Shown in pieces: positions 32,688-44,818 of a stretch of DNA of 64,000 nt (its first letter is position 1; every line of letters begins with the position of its first letter). Origin of the DNA: Gossypium raimondii. Taxonomy: Eukaryota; Streptophyta; Magnoliopsida; Malvales; Malvaceae. A program made the position numbers and the translations under genes. The notes beneath the pieces were generated by a model. That model ran no database searches, had not been told where the DNA came from, and worked only from the letters and a program-made list of their open reading frames with translations. The stretch covers positions 3,968,001 through 4,032,000 of the forward strand of contig NC_068570.1 in assembly GCF_025698545.1 (NCBI RefSeq). Reading direction: 5' to 3'.

Positions 32688-35340
32688 TTTTTTCCCTAAT
32701 TCCACTCTCAAAACTACCAAAACAAAAAAGTAGCTTGTAATTGAATAAAACAACAATGGAGAAATGCCTTCGAATCCTTCTCTGCACCACCAAAAAAAAG
32801 ATTCAAAAGGAGTGTGTTTTTTAGAGCTTAGAAAGAGTGAAGCGAATGAAGGAAGGAAAACGGGATCTGACAGAGAAATGACAAGCCTGTCCTGCCACTG
32901 ACCCTCCCTGATCTGGAACTTTCCTTTTTTTTTCTTTTTTCTTTAAGTTTTAATAATATATTTAAAAGAAGAATTTGGAAACTTAAATTTAGATTTAAAT
33001 TTTAACAATTTTTGTTTGATTTGAATATAAATATAATTATTAAATAATTTTATACATTAAAATTCAGATGGTATAAATATTTTATTTTTAAAAGTGATAT
33101 TTCAACTTTCCAACAACTATCATTAAAGAGTATATAAAATATAAATATTAAAAACTAGTTTTTATTAAAATTATATCACACAGTCACAGATATTCTAATT
33201 ATGTACCAATAATAAATATATTTATAGTTTTTGAAATTAAACGTCAATGTCTTAAAACCTTCTGACAAAAACAAAATGTCATAAAACCAAGGATTAACTA
33301 AAATATTTGAAACCAACAAAGGGATGTCGGCAGGAATTTTGGATGATTTGTATTTTGATGTTTAAGCTTACGACTCAGTTTTTTTTTTTAATTTAATGTC
33401 GTTTGGGAGAAAAACAACCGTTTTTTTAATTGGATATTTCAGCTATCAAAATATATCAAAAAATATAAAAATAGGGAATTTATTTATAAAAATTATTAAA
33501 TGAAAAATAGAGAAATAATGAGAGTAGTGAAGCAGACATGAAAAGAGAAATTTAAATAAAATGTAGTATGAAAAGATAGAAAATGATTGGTTATGTTATT
33601 CTTGTAAGGAAAGTATTGGAATTTGGAAATGAATGGAGCAGCTTCCAAAACAGATCTATATCTGGTTGATGTTGAAATTAGGAAGAAGAAGAACTAATTT
33701 AGAAGATATTTTCTAGTAAACACACTACACCATTCGGATTTCTTGCCATCTTTGGATTAAATAATTAAAATTAGTAAATATTATTTCTTTTTGTTTAGCT
33801 AGGAGGAAAACATTTATTATAATGGAATTCTACAAGTAATTTATTTGCACTTATTGACTTAAACCCAATATTAAACTCATTTATTGCCAATTCATCAAGG
33901 TTTTCTTTAATTACAATTTATTTTAAGATTTTAGTTTACCTTTTTTTTTACTTAATTTTTGACCTGTTTAATTCAACTAATAATATTCAATTGGTTCAAT
34001 TAAGATAGTCGATATTGTACCAACACATTTACCGTTCTTTATGCATATTAATATATTTTAGTGTCCTATTTTAGGCTTTTCAATTATTTTTAAATATGTA
34101 TGAAAATTATTAATTATTCTGTGCAAATTTTAAAAATAATTACTTAATTCCAATAAAATAAAATATAAAATAACTTTAAATTTTAAAATCCATTAATAAA
34201 AAACCGTAAAGCCCAAAGCCAACTTCTCCCGGTAGTAATGTCATCACTTTCTATTAAGGTTTTGTTTATAATTAAACTTAAATTAATAAAAAGTAATTTT
34301 TATTTTAAATTGAGATTTAGCTCGATTTAAAACCTGATTTTTAGCTTTTGTCTTTAGAAAAGTGTTTTAATGAAATTATTTCTTTATTATTCATTAAATC
34401 TTTTACATTATAATATGTCTAAATTGAACTTTTTTTTCTCAAATTTATTTTTAATAATAATGGTAAACACTATCAAATTTTTCAAATACCTCAATAGTAA
34501 ACTAGCCCTTATTTACTAAAGAGCTAATCAAATTTAGCTCAAGTTTTTTTTTTTTTTACTTCAAATTTGCCTAAGTCAACCTAACTATCAAAAAATGAGA
34601 ATTCACAAAAAAAAAATTCTCTAAGGAACCGAAACAAAATGGAAACAACTCAAAGACAAAGGAAATCGAATCAAATAGAAAAATCATAAGAAAACAATAA
34701 CACCAAGTGTTTGAGGAAATGTTCTCAAAGTATAGTTAATAACTCTAAATGGAATAATTACAAATGAGATGAAAGACCTCTATTTATAGCTAAGCTATTT
34801 CAGATCCAACGATATAATTTAAATTATATCAACATATATATTTTTATTTCTATTTTTTGTATACATTATATACAATACAAAAAAGTAAAGTAGGGATATT
34901 GATCCAATTCATCTCATTAATATTTGTAATCCAATCCTTCAGTCGATTTCGCTTCATTTAGTTCAGTTTTAATTTCGGTTTATGAAATTTCAATAAAATT
35001 CAGGTCAAGATTAAAGTCTATCTACAAGATGAGAGTCCTAAGGGATTTAAACTCTATACAATCTTATCTCTTATGATTTACAATATTCACCATGGTAACT
35101 CTTGTTTTACAAAAGTATTTTACTGAGCAACCAAGGCTCCAAGTAGATAGGTTTTCCATGTATTACACGAATGAAGCCAGTTCAAGTGGATCAAATGAGT
35201 CACATTAAATTAGTTAATCTTCATGGGACGTTATGTGTGCATTCGTCACAAGCTTTAATTTGCGACTTGTGACATAATACTATCAAATTGATTTCTTTGT
35301 AACTATTATTTTTTTGTCAGGCCGCTGATTCTTACTTTTT
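32688..35340. other. AT-rich spacer, no gene seen
   Basis: 32,688-32,900 is the 5' UTR/promoter side of the DUF4057 gene, rich in GAAAG and T runs. The rest has no family match. 34,560-34,830 reads like a decayed retroelement end: a run of AAACAATAACACCAAGTG, then ATGAAAGACCTCTATTTATAGC. No LTR pair was found. Confidence 0.45.
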
Positions 35341-35349
35341 TTTTAATTA

Positions 35350-36720
35350 TTATAATTATAAGGTTTAAGGGTCAAAAAGGCCCTTAATAAAAAATGAAAA
35401 AAATCAATTGAGCCCTTAAAAAAGTACACTCTATTTGGTCTTTAATGACAAAAATAAAATAAAATCAACTAGATTTAGGCCTCCTTTGGATCCAAATTTT
35501 GCATCAGTTCAGTGCGTTTTCTATTGATTTACGTAGCGCCGCTTTGAAACTCTTTGGATGGCCAACTTTCGGTCAGTGGAAGGAGTTCATCGCACCACAC
35601 CCCAAAATTTCCACGCTCTATTTCGCCAATTGAAAATTCAAAACTCCAAACGCAATTGTCATTCCTTTTTACTCCTTTTCATTTATTAATAAATTGAATA
35701 AAGAAAAGTAAAAAAAACTTTGATGGAAAAAATAGAAAACGTTGATGGCTAAAGGAAAAACATTTTATTATAAATTTATATTTTAATATTTTATTAAATA
35801 AATTAATAAATTCACATATTTTAATAATTTTAAAAAAGTAAAATAATTTAAAATTTTTTATTATATATCAATTCTAATATGATGTCCTTAATAGTCATTT
35901 TTTATTCTCACCTCACCGTTACAACTACGTTTGAATCCAAACACATACTTCACTGCTATTTCTAATCTCACTGCTACAATACCCAATCTCACCGCTATAG
36001 TAACTAATCTCACCGCCACCGCTGTTTTTAACCTCACCGGAGCTAAACACACCGCCCATCCAAACTAAGCCTTAGTTGACCAGTTTGACCATTAAAGTCG
36101 CTGATGTGGCTAACGGTAGCCACGAGATGACACACGACATGCCACATTAACTATTTTTTAAAAATGAAAATAATTAATAAAAATTGCTTATTGAATGAAC
36201 CTAGACATACTTTTGTCTAGGTTTATTTAAATCTAGATAATCATTTGTTCAAATTCGTTTGAGATGAATTCAAAATATAAAAATTTAACAACTATAAAAA
36301 ATATTAAAAATTATAAAAAAAACTGGAAAAAAAATCAAATTTTAATATTTTTAATTTTTATTCAGAATTTTTATATATATTCGAACTTAAAAAAGTTCAA
36401 ATTGAAAATTTGCATTAATGAATTCGAATATATAAATTATTAATAAAATTAATTTGAATTTTTTAAATGTTTCGATTTTTTCATTTATGATATGCTTCAA
36501 ATGTTTCGATTTTTATTAATTATTTTTTTTAAAAAATTTCCGGAGGCAACATGCCACATCAGCATCTTTCCTATGCCACATTGAAGGCGTTCCAATTTGG
36601 ATTAAGTTTGAGTTAATTCGATTTTTATTTTTATTTTTTTGCTTCATAAGCATTTTGATGCATTTGTCATTTTGTGGGTTGAGTTGACTTTGGGATAAAC
36701 TAATCATTCGATTTTAAGTT
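35350..36720. repeat. Decayed long-terminal-repeat-inverted element carrying a MITE
   Basis: Left flank AAGGGTCAAAAAGGCCC and TCAATTGAGCCCTTAAAAAAG, and right flank GACCATTAAAGTCGCTGATGTGG and TGTCTAGGTTTATTT, resemble the better preserved element at 54,488-55,244 (TCAATTGAGCCCC-type and GCTGATGTGG-type arms, TTGTCTAGGTAC middle). The copy was split by the Tourist-like MITE at 35,478-36,071. The outer limits are uncertain. Confidence 0.45.
35478..36071. mobile_element. Tourist-like MITE with TTA duplication
   Basis: The left end GGCCTCCTTTGGATCC and the right end (inverted: GGCTTAGTTTGGATGGG) are imperfect inverted repeats starting GGC. The element is flanked by TTA on both sides (35,475-35,477; 36,072-36,074). 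The right part has repeated CTCACCGCTA/CTCACCGCCA motifs (35,910-36,050). It is 594 bp without coding capacity. This pattern fits PIF/Harbinger-derived MITEs. Confidence 0.7.
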
Positions 36721-37656
36721 TAGATTATTGTAGATTCATATTTATCTAGGGTATGTTTCATTTTTTTAGTACGGTTGAGCTCACCTAATTAATTTTTAAA
36801 AATAAATTCGGATTGCATAATCATGTCAGGTCAAGTCATTTCGAACTTGAGTAATTACAAATAAATTGTTTGAGTTTAGATCATTTTATATTTGAATTAT
36901 TTTGGTTAAAATCAATTTGTGTTAATTAATTTTACAAACAAAAATATCTAACCAGAGCAAAAAAAAAAGGATTGAATCTGAAATGAAGATTCTACTGAAG
37001 AGATTTTGTTGAGTAATGCGAAATCTTTTTCCCTATGACTAAATAAACTGTTGATTTCCTTTTTAAAATGTTATAATAGCAAAGTATTCGGTTCGTTTCC
37101 TTTTTTTCTAATTTCATGGCAAGTGTTTTATTATTTCATCACTGGTCTTTATGCATTCATACCTTATTTTCTTGATTTCAAACTTAGTTTGATTTTCTCT
37201 CTCCAACATGAACATACATCTTCTTCACTTTGCTATGATGTAATATTCTTGGTTTTACTAAGCATTTCCATGGAATTTTGGTGTTTTCTAGCTTGAAAGG
37301 GACTAAACTGAAAGAAAATGAAAGTGGCATGAGATGTAAGAAAAATGAAGGAGAATTCTACAATTTTCCATCATAAAAATCTATTGATTAAATAATTAAA
37401 ATATTTAAAAATAATAAAATAATCCCAACATCGTTTTCATCTAATGGTTACCATTCTTTCTCAAATTTCAATTTCATCCAAGGGTTCAAAATTTACCACC
37501 AATTCATGAGACTTTTCTCATAAATATCTAATTATGCCCTTGAACTTTCTCTCCAATTCCATCCTTGATTCATTGTCCATTTTTGCTAAAATTCACTTCT
37601 AGTCCTTTCTCTTTCTCACTTCACTTCAATTTAATCATAGGAAAAATCCAAAAAAG
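36721..37656. other. Spacer, no gene seen
   Basis: AT-rich. The plus-strand frame at 37,051-37,296 is hydrophobic and composition-driven; no family is recognised. A T6 run (reading minus) next to 37,657 is the terminator of tRNA copy 1. Confidence 0.45.
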
Positions 37657-37729
37657 CGCCCACCGTGGGGCTCGAACCCACGACCACAAGGTTAAGAGCC
37701 TTGCGCTCTACCGACTGAGCTAGACGGGC
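37657..37729 (-). tRNA. tRNA-Lys (CUU), copy 1
   Basis: A 73-nt gene starting GCCCGTCTAGCTCAGTCGG and ending in discriminator G. The anticodon loop CTCTTAA gives anticodon CTT (Lys). The acceptor stem pairs fully (GCCCGTC with GGTGGGC, one G-T), and the T arm has GGTTCGAGC. Internal A box (TAGCTCAGTCGG) and B box (GGTTCGAGCCC) are intact. Downstream on the minus strand is a T6 pol III terminator. No intron. Confidence 0.95.
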
Positions 37730-37806
37730 CGGTTGATCTAGAATGTGTAAATTCTTTTACAAATTCAAAACTAATTGTTTCCAGTTACTTGGAAAAAGTT
37801 AAAGAT

Positions 37807-37879
37807 CGCCCACCGTGGGGCTCGAACCCACGACCACAAGGTTAAGAGCCTTGCGCTCTACCGACTGAGCTAGACGGGC
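37807..37879 (-). tRNA. tRNA-Lys (CUU), copy 2
   Basis: Identical in the 73-nt body to copy 1, 150 bp away in the same orientation, with a similar spacer (AACTAATTGTTTCCAGTTAC, CTTGGAAAAAG). On the minus strand it is followed by a T5 run about ten bases downstream. Part of a local tandem triplication. Confidence 0.95.
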
Positions 37880-37964
37880 TAATTGATCTCCATTGTGTAA
37901 GATTATAAACTTCTTACAAATTTAAAAACTAATAGTTTCCAGTTCCTTGGAAAATGTAAAAAAT

Positions 37965-38037
37965 CTTCCACCGTGGGGCTCGAACCCACGACCACAAGGT
38001 TAAGAGCCTTGCGCTCTACCGACTGAGCTAGACGGGC
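37965..38037 (-). tRNA. tRNA-Lys (CUU), copy 3, damaged acceptor stem
   Basis: The same body as copies 1 and 2, but the 3' strand of the acceptor stem reads GGTGGAA instead of GGTGGGC. Positions 1-72 and 2-71 are therefore mismatched (G-A, C-A). Promoter boxes, anticodon CTT and a T6 terminator remain. It could be transcribed, but processing or aminoacylation would probably suffer. It is best treated as a probable tRNA pseudogene. Confidence 0.8.
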
Positions 38038-38039
38038 TT

Positions 38040-39309
38040 CTTGTCGCGATATAAGTTTAGTAATTACAAGCTTCTCAGTTCTCATTTTATTAAATGCTGA
38101 AGTTAACCAAACTTGTTAAAAAGAATCAACCATTTTAATAAAAGAATCTTTATATTATATATTTATTTCGTTGACGAACTTATTATTTGATTTAATAAAA
38201 TTATATAAAAAATCTTACTCGTAAAACACAACTTCATAACTAGATTTAGAATATAGTAAACTTAAGTTGAATCATATAAGAACGTCCAAATACAAAGCAT
38301 CCAATTCAGCCTTAAATTCTCGTTTATTAAGTCCCTAACTTACTGGTTCATCGTTAAAGGATATTTAGTATGATGAAAAGTTATCAATTTTTATAGAATT
38401 TTTATGATGAAAAGCTCATCTTAAAAAATCAGTTAGTATAAGTATCCGTCAAGAATAATATCTGTGAATACGCCATCTTAGGTGAGGTGTTCAACATCTG
38501 GTTGTGTGGGAATCCACCGAAAGTAGATTTTGTATGAATATTTTTGTGAGTAATGCATTTGTTTTCCGAAGAAGAAATGAGATCCGCATTGAGTGGTGAA
38601 ATTTGTAATCTATCTAATGAGTCAATTGGCGTATATGTATGCACCCCATATTAGAAAAATATCTGCCAAAGACTAAAAAGAAATCAAGTATCTTCAAGTT
38701 GTGGAATTTAAGAATAAACGTTCAAAGGTAACCTGGATTAAAATTCACTAAGATCGTTTGAACTTACAAGCGATTGTTTGTGATGCAAGTTCTGATTAAA
38801 GAGTTGGTACGCCAGGAGGGATTAAGCTAGGAATGCGCCAAGGTAGTAGTTTGAGTTGCAATATTATGCACACAAAGGACACCATAAGAATATGACACTT
38901 AGTATTCTTTGCCGTAAAGAAGTTTGTCTTTAACAAAGTTTTAAGTTCAAATGTCATATGCTATTTTCGAAAATCTGATGAAATTATTAAACATTCTTTT
39001 TTATTAATCTTTTGTTTTAAGAACAATAAATAAAGGAAGAAGGAGCACGTTTTAGAATGACTTTATACCTGTCGTAAAATTTTTACTAAGTGTTTTAGCT
39101 TTGTAACATCCAATATCTGAATCCGGTAATTCAGCTCTAGTATAGGGGTCACACCATTCTTGTACCTTACCCAAGAATATTTGACAGTGCTACTTATGAT
39201 GACATCAATTATACCTGTTCATGGTTTAGATTATCTGCTGAAGGCTTTAGAAAGGTTTGGGCAAAAACATTAAACCTGAAAAATGAGATTAGGCAACAAA
39301 ATAATGACC
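38040..39309. other. Spacer, no gene seen
   Basis: Moderately AT-rich. No protein family is recognised in either strand, including the minus-strand frame at 38,429-38,644, although the base composition is more balanced than in neighbouring spacers. Confidence 0.4.
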
Positions 39310-39314
39310 GTTTA

Positions 39315-41911
39315 TGTAATGACTCAAAATTCACGAGTATTGAAAAAGTACATTATCGGGACTCCGTCTTAGTAAACTGAGTTCGAAAATAATTATTAGA
39401 AATATTTACGAGAATAATTGTGTGTTTAATTAGGTTTTAGATAGGTGAATTTATCTTAATTAAGAGTAATTAGAAAAAAAGGATTAAAATGAATAAAGGG
39501 TAAAAGTCTAATTATAGATTAAAAGAAAGTAAAAAGGACTAAAAGGAAATTAAACCAAAAGCATAACTTGAAACGGTAACCTTTAAAAATCTGGGATTTT
39601 TTAAGTTTAATAAACATATTATATTATTAAATAATAAAGATATTTATTATGTTTTATTTTATATTATATCCTATATATATATATATATAGTAAAGAAACA
39701 AAAGAAGAAAAGAAACAGAAAGCTAAAAACGAAACAGAGCAGGAAAGAAAGGAGAAAGGGAAAATTAGGGTTTAAAGTTTTGAAGCTTTAAAGGTAAGTT
39801 AAATCAAGTCCTTTTCTCATAAATTTGATGTTTTGGAATCCTAGAGTGAAATACTCTTGGATATAAGTTGAAAATTTGAAAGTTAATAGATTTTTGAGTA
39901 AGAGTTATGTTGAATAAATGATGGAATTGAGGGTTTATTTGATAGAATTTCTAGTTAGAATTGATAAAAGGATTAAATTGTGAAGTAAGCTATAAGTTTT
40001 GAATTTTAGGGATTAAATTGAAATAAATTCGAAATTATGAAAATATGATAAAATTAGATAGTTAAATGTGAGTTTGGTAGGAAATTAAGTAGTAAAAAGG
40101 TATGAATTGAGAAAGAAAAATATATAGGTTTAGTTAGGATTAAATTAGAATTAAAGTAAAAGTTAGATAAAAATTTCAGCAATTAAATTGTTTTGTGCTA
40201 ATGATTGTGAAATTATTTTAATTGTTCGTAGCTAATATCGAGCCTGAAGCATCGGCCCAAAAAGGAAAAGAAAAGATCGTCGAGGATTAGATCCGAAGAG
40301 AATTCCGGTTTGTATTACTATAATTCAAATTTATTTATTATTAATTGTTATATTTTAATTAAAATGCATGGTAAGTAAAATTAGGTAAGCAATTGAAATG
40401 ATAATAGTGATTTGAATTGAATTAAATTGAATTGAATGATGGAAATATGTGAGTATTTGAAATGTATATTGATTGAAAAGTAATTAGTGATTTGAATTTG
40501 ATTGGAAAATGAATTTAAAATATGAATTAAATAAAGTGAATTAACTTATGAATATGTGTGAATATGTGAATTGTGTATTGATTGAAAAGTGGTTTGAGTT
40601 GAATCGAAATATGATTATATGTGATTATTTGAAATATGTATTGTTATTAAATTGTTAATTGATTAGAAAGTGGAAAAGTGATCTTGAATTGGAAATGAAA
40701 GTGAATTGAGAATTTGAATACCCTATTAACTAGTCGGGCTAAGTCAGATATAGTTGGCATGCCATAGGATTGAAAGAGTACGGGATTTATCGGCTTTGCC
40801 GACCAGGCACTTTATGTGTTGTATTTCAGGCACTTTATGTGTCGTATCAGGCATCTCGTGTGTCGTTTCAGGCACTTATGTGTCGTATACTGATCAGGTA
40901 CTATGTACCGTTTTAGGCACAATGTGCCGTACTGGTGTGTTTGGGTTGGAATCCGTGTATCCATCAAAGTCCAGATTGTTAATAGGGTGAATAATTGAAA
41001 TGAGAAAATTAAATGAATTTGATCGATTGAGGTATTGAATATGAGAAAATTTAAAATTCGCAGATTGAAATCGATATTGAAAATAAAAGGCATGAATTTA
41101 ATGTTTATGTAATGATTGAAATTGCTATATGTGATATGTGATTGAGATTAAAAGATAGCTAAAAATTGTATTGTTATTGTTAAATAATGAAAGTTTATGA
41201 ATTAATTGATATTTAAGAAATCGGATAGTTACATGCTTCGTAATTATAATTCTTTATTGTTATTATAATTTGAATTATGGTAATACCAATATAAAATACT
41301 CAGCGTACGGTTGTTTCCGTGCTCAGGTTGAAAAAGGGGTCTGAGTCTCGATTCAGCATCCAGGTCAATCCCGATTCCTGCATAGAGATTACGGTGATGT
41401 TTCTTCCTTAAATGAAAGTGGCATGTACATAAGAATTATAATAGTTATTTTGGTATGTTATATAGTTTTGTTGTAAAGTAAGATATTATGTGTTTTGATG
41501 ATTATATTAGTAAAATGGTGCAAGTCCTTTATGGCATTGGTATCAAATCGAAATGACTTGATTAGTTTTATGAGTTAATTAGAAATGATAATAGGATTTT
41601 TTATTAATTAGGTTGTTATGTCAATATGTCAAGTACGATTTAAGTATATAAATGCCTTGATTGAAATAGTGGAATTAGGTTGGTTATGTTTTGAAATTTT
41701 GCAGGGGGTTTTATGTAAAAATAAGTAAAAATGCTGCAGGAATTTTTATAAAAAAATAATAAATGAAATCAATTAGTAAAATTTATAACAACTTATGAAT
41801 TATTTTAATATGTTGGTTATTTATTTAAAAATTATTTGTAAATTGTTTGGTATGTCCGGTAATGCCTCGTAATCCTATTCCGGCGGCGGTTTGTGGTTAG
41901 GGGGTGTTACA
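39315..41911 (+). mobile_element. Solo LTR, 2.6 kb, probably Ty3/gypsy
   Basis: The element starts TGTAATGACTC and ends GGGTGTTACA, so it has the TG...CA ends of an LTR with a short inverted terminal match. It is flanked by a perfect 5-bp duplication GTTTA (39,310-39,314; 41,912-41,916). A TATA run (39,671-39,690), followed by AG-rich sequence, TTAGGGTTTAAAG and a splice-donor-like AAAGGTAAG (39,790), looks like an LTR promoter and leader. No coding region and no second LTR are seen, so it is the product of recombination between two LTRs. The strand is given by TATA orientation; the gypsy assignment is inferred from the large size. Confidence 0.85.
40806..40932 (+). repeat. Six ~21-bp hairpin-forming repeats inside the solo LTR
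   Basis: Successive units read GGCACTTTATGTGTTGT, GGCACTTTATGTGTCGT, GGCATCTCGTGTGTCGT, GGCACTTATGTGTCGT, GGTACTATGTACCGT and GGCACAATGTGCCGT, separated by A/T/C-rich linkers (TTTCA, ATCA and similar). Each unit is a short inverted repeat. The last two are perfect palindromic stems (GGTAC/GTACC and GGCACA/TGTGCC), while the others pair with G-T. Confidence 0.85.
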
Positions 41912-41916
41912 GTTTA

Positions 41917-43170
41917 AAATATGAATCGGGCTCTAGCTCAAGCATTCTTGAGCCCAGCCTATTTTCTAAGTTTACATTATATTATATTATTTTTATATAT
42001 TAAATAATTTTTAACACACTAAAATTAAATCTATAGTAATAAATAACATTATAATATAAATAGACTAAAAATATTAAATTACGTATATATAAAAATTTAA
42101 TAAACAAAAATATATCATATTAACTATTAAATTAAAATATAAATTAAAAAAATAAAAATAATATAAACGGACTTAAAATCAACTTAATTAATAATTTTAA
42201 AAAATATTCAAGACTAAATAAGATTTTAAACCCATATTCCGAATCGAATTAAACTTAAACAAATATAAAATATTCCAGTCTCATATTTAAATCCAATCAG
42301 ACTCAACTACAGCTCCAACATGAACTCCTTAATAAACTATGACGGTCAAACCCCAAGATTAAGCAACCTGATATTAAAATTAAAATTAAAAAATTATTAA
42401 GAAACATTTAAAAGATGGGAGCTACTTATACAATAGGCCCAAAACATTGAGCTTGATGCTTCGAGGCCAGAAGAATAGAAAGTTTCAAAGCATATTTTTA
42501 CCGAAATTTTAACCCAATCCAATTTAACTGACTTTTAGATGATGGGGTCACTTGTCAATACCCATCCTACTTACTTGTTTTTATACATAACTTTTCATTC
42601 ATTCGTTTATGAAAAATCTTGCATCATAGGAAGCAAGGTCACAAGAATTTCTATCTGTTTTCTGTTTTAATTATTTTTCTTTCTAAACAATGGGTAGTTT
42701 GGAGAGGGCCATAACTTAATTAGACCAATGGATTATTTAATCAATTATCAACAAATTTTATCCAACCAATTTTCATCATACAAGCATATTTGTTAACCAA
42801 TGAGATTAATAAGGAGGAGAAGGGGGTTGATTTAAAGTATTTTAGAGGGTAAGAGGAGAATGAAGGATGTGGTCTCCTGGCCTCTCTTAGGTGCTATAGT
42901 GAGTTTATATATTAAGGGATTAATATGTCTACGTGTCTTGCCTAAAGATTATTGATAGTGAGATCACATTTTGTTCTCTTGCAATGACAATGATATTATG
43001 TTTTAGGATAGTTGAGTAATCAATGAGCTTGAATCTCCACATGCGTCTCATGCACGTCCAATGTGTTAGAACATTTTCAATATATATATAGTGTTCTAAT
43101 AATTGCAAATAGAAAGTTATAAGTCATCAAAAGTTATGCTACTTGGTTATTAATCAAAAGTAGTCACTAT
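41917..43170. other. Spacer with a decayed repeat
   Basis: 41,920-42,310 starts and ends with short 'GGGCTCTAGCTC' and 'CCCATATTCCGAATCGAATT' type phrases, like the foldback family at 55,840-56,355, around a very AT-rich core. 42,310-43,170 has no recognisable gene. Confidence 0.4.
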
Positions 43171-43178
43171 TTATAGTG

Positions 43179-43412
43179 CAGAGGCGAAACTAGGAGGGCT
43201 CGTAGGGGCCTCAGCCCCCTAAAATAAAAAAAATTTATTATTTAGGCCCTTTAAAAAATTTTAAAATTTTAAATTAGTAAGGTAAAATTGCACTTTGCCT
43301 CCCTAAAATTATAAAAATTTGATTTAACCCTTTAAAAATTATAAAGATATAGATTATAAAAAATTAAAATTTCATTCGTCCCCCCCCCAAAATTGTTCTA
43401 GCTTTGCCCCTG
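43179..43412. mobile_element. hAT-type MITE with 8-bp duplication
   Basis: The left end CAGAGGCGAAACTAGGA and the right end (inverted: CAGGGGCAAAGCTAGAA) are imperfect inverted repeats. The element is flanked by the perfect 8-bp duplication TTATAGTG (43,171-43,178; 43,413-43,420). It is 234 bp with a strongly AT-rich interior and a C-run before the right end. An 8-bp duplication with CA(G)GGG ends is typical of hAT elements. Confidence 0.85.
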
Positions 43413-43420
43413 TTATAGTG

Positions 43421-44160
43421 ACGAGTTATGTCCCTTGTTACTTAATTATTATCAAAGAGTCATAATTATTCAAATATATATTTATTGAATAATTGTGTTT
43501 ATTGCTAAAAGATGTGACTATCAATTTGGTTAGTTATGTTTTTATAAAGAGACATAAGAACTCTTATAAATAGGAGTCAATTGTCATTTGTTTGACACAC
43601 CAAAAACACATAAAAAATTTCTTTCTATTCTCTTCTATTTCTAATATTCCTAAATTGTTTTATAAAGAATTAATGCAAAAATTGTTTAAAGAAATTGATA
43701 TTCTTGCTATACTCCCCTCAATACTCAATGGATTGTTTTCGTCAATGAAAAACATAGACAACCATTAGACTTCATTGTATCCTCGAAGTTCATTTGATAG
43801 TAACTCTTTTGCACACCGAAATATAGGTGAGACGAATAGAACTTTAAATAAAGTGGCGTTGGCACACGCCTTGAAATCTTTATTAATTTCTCATAAGTTT
43901 ATTTTTATCCCCACCCACCAACACACAGGTTGGCTATTCTTTCATGGTTCAATTGTAGGTTTGCCCATTATAGGACACGTGGAATGATACGTTGAGGGGG
44001 TATACCAATATTAAATCGTCAATTGGTAAATAAGGAAAATGACAAATGACTTGTGTTTAAGTCTTCAGTTATCACTAATTATGAGTTTAATTTTTAGGGA
44101 ATCCTTACACCTTACTAAAAAAAGAATATATATGATGTGAATGTCAACCAAACGCGTAAA
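43421..44160. other. Spacer, no supported gene
   Basis: The frame at 43,775-43,987 (+) contains NKVALAHALKS, vaguely like the end of a LINE RNase H domain, but the match is too short. Nothing else is seen. Confidence 0.4.
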
Positions 44161-44167
44161 GGAAAGC

Positions 44168-44372
44168 AAATTTTACTATTAATCTCTATATTTTGCATAA
44201 GTTATGAATTTAATCTTGTACTTTAATTTTACCATTTTAATCCTATACTTTTTGAATATTTAAATTTTAAAATTTGAAGTATGAAAATTGGAAAATAATT
44301 AAATTCAAGAGTATGAACTAAATTCACAAGTACTTCACAAATTATACATATGACTAATGACAAAATTTCACA
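44168..44372. mobile_element. MITE-like inverted repeat
   Basis: The left arm CAAATTTTACTATTAATC...TTATGAATTTAATCTTGTAC and the right arm read in reverse (GAAATTTTGTCATTAGTC...TTGTGAATTTAGTTCATAC) are similar over about 65 bp. The middle is AT-rich. No clean target duplication was found. Confidence 0.5.
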
Positions 44373-44818
44373 TAAAAATTTAGTTATTACCATTTAAAGC
44401 ATAATAAACAAATTAATAATAGACTTTTACCAAATTATTAAGATGTGTTGAGAATTTGAAAATTGAAGATGGGTTTAGATAGACAGTTCATTTACTTATG
44501 CTTAAATATTGTAATAATACTGTAACGTGAAGTAAAAAAAAAGTAAACACCCTAAGCTGCCATCCAAACCACACTAAGGTGAACGAGAATGAATGATAAA
44601 ACATAATACATCATCAATTTCTATCAATTTAACCATAATTTAGAATTCTAAATTAATCTCGATTTAATTCAATGGGCTCCGATGTATTAGAATGAACAAC
44701 GGAACAATGATTGCAAACTTGTACAAAATAGGAGCACCGCCCCAACTTGGGTAACGGGGCCCCACCCACCCACCAATCCGACCATAAAAAAAACTCTCTT
44801 TCTCTCTTTATTATCTCT

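Noticed and set aside
37903-38085. Minus-strand frame with [20 protein letters not shown]
   Set aside because: This is the translated shadow of tRNA-Lys copy 3, a well-known artefact, not a protein gene.
43775-43987. 70-codon plus-strand frame
   Set aside because: Only a few residues resemble the end of an RNase H domain (NKVALAHAL); no catalytic motif and no neighbouring element sequence.
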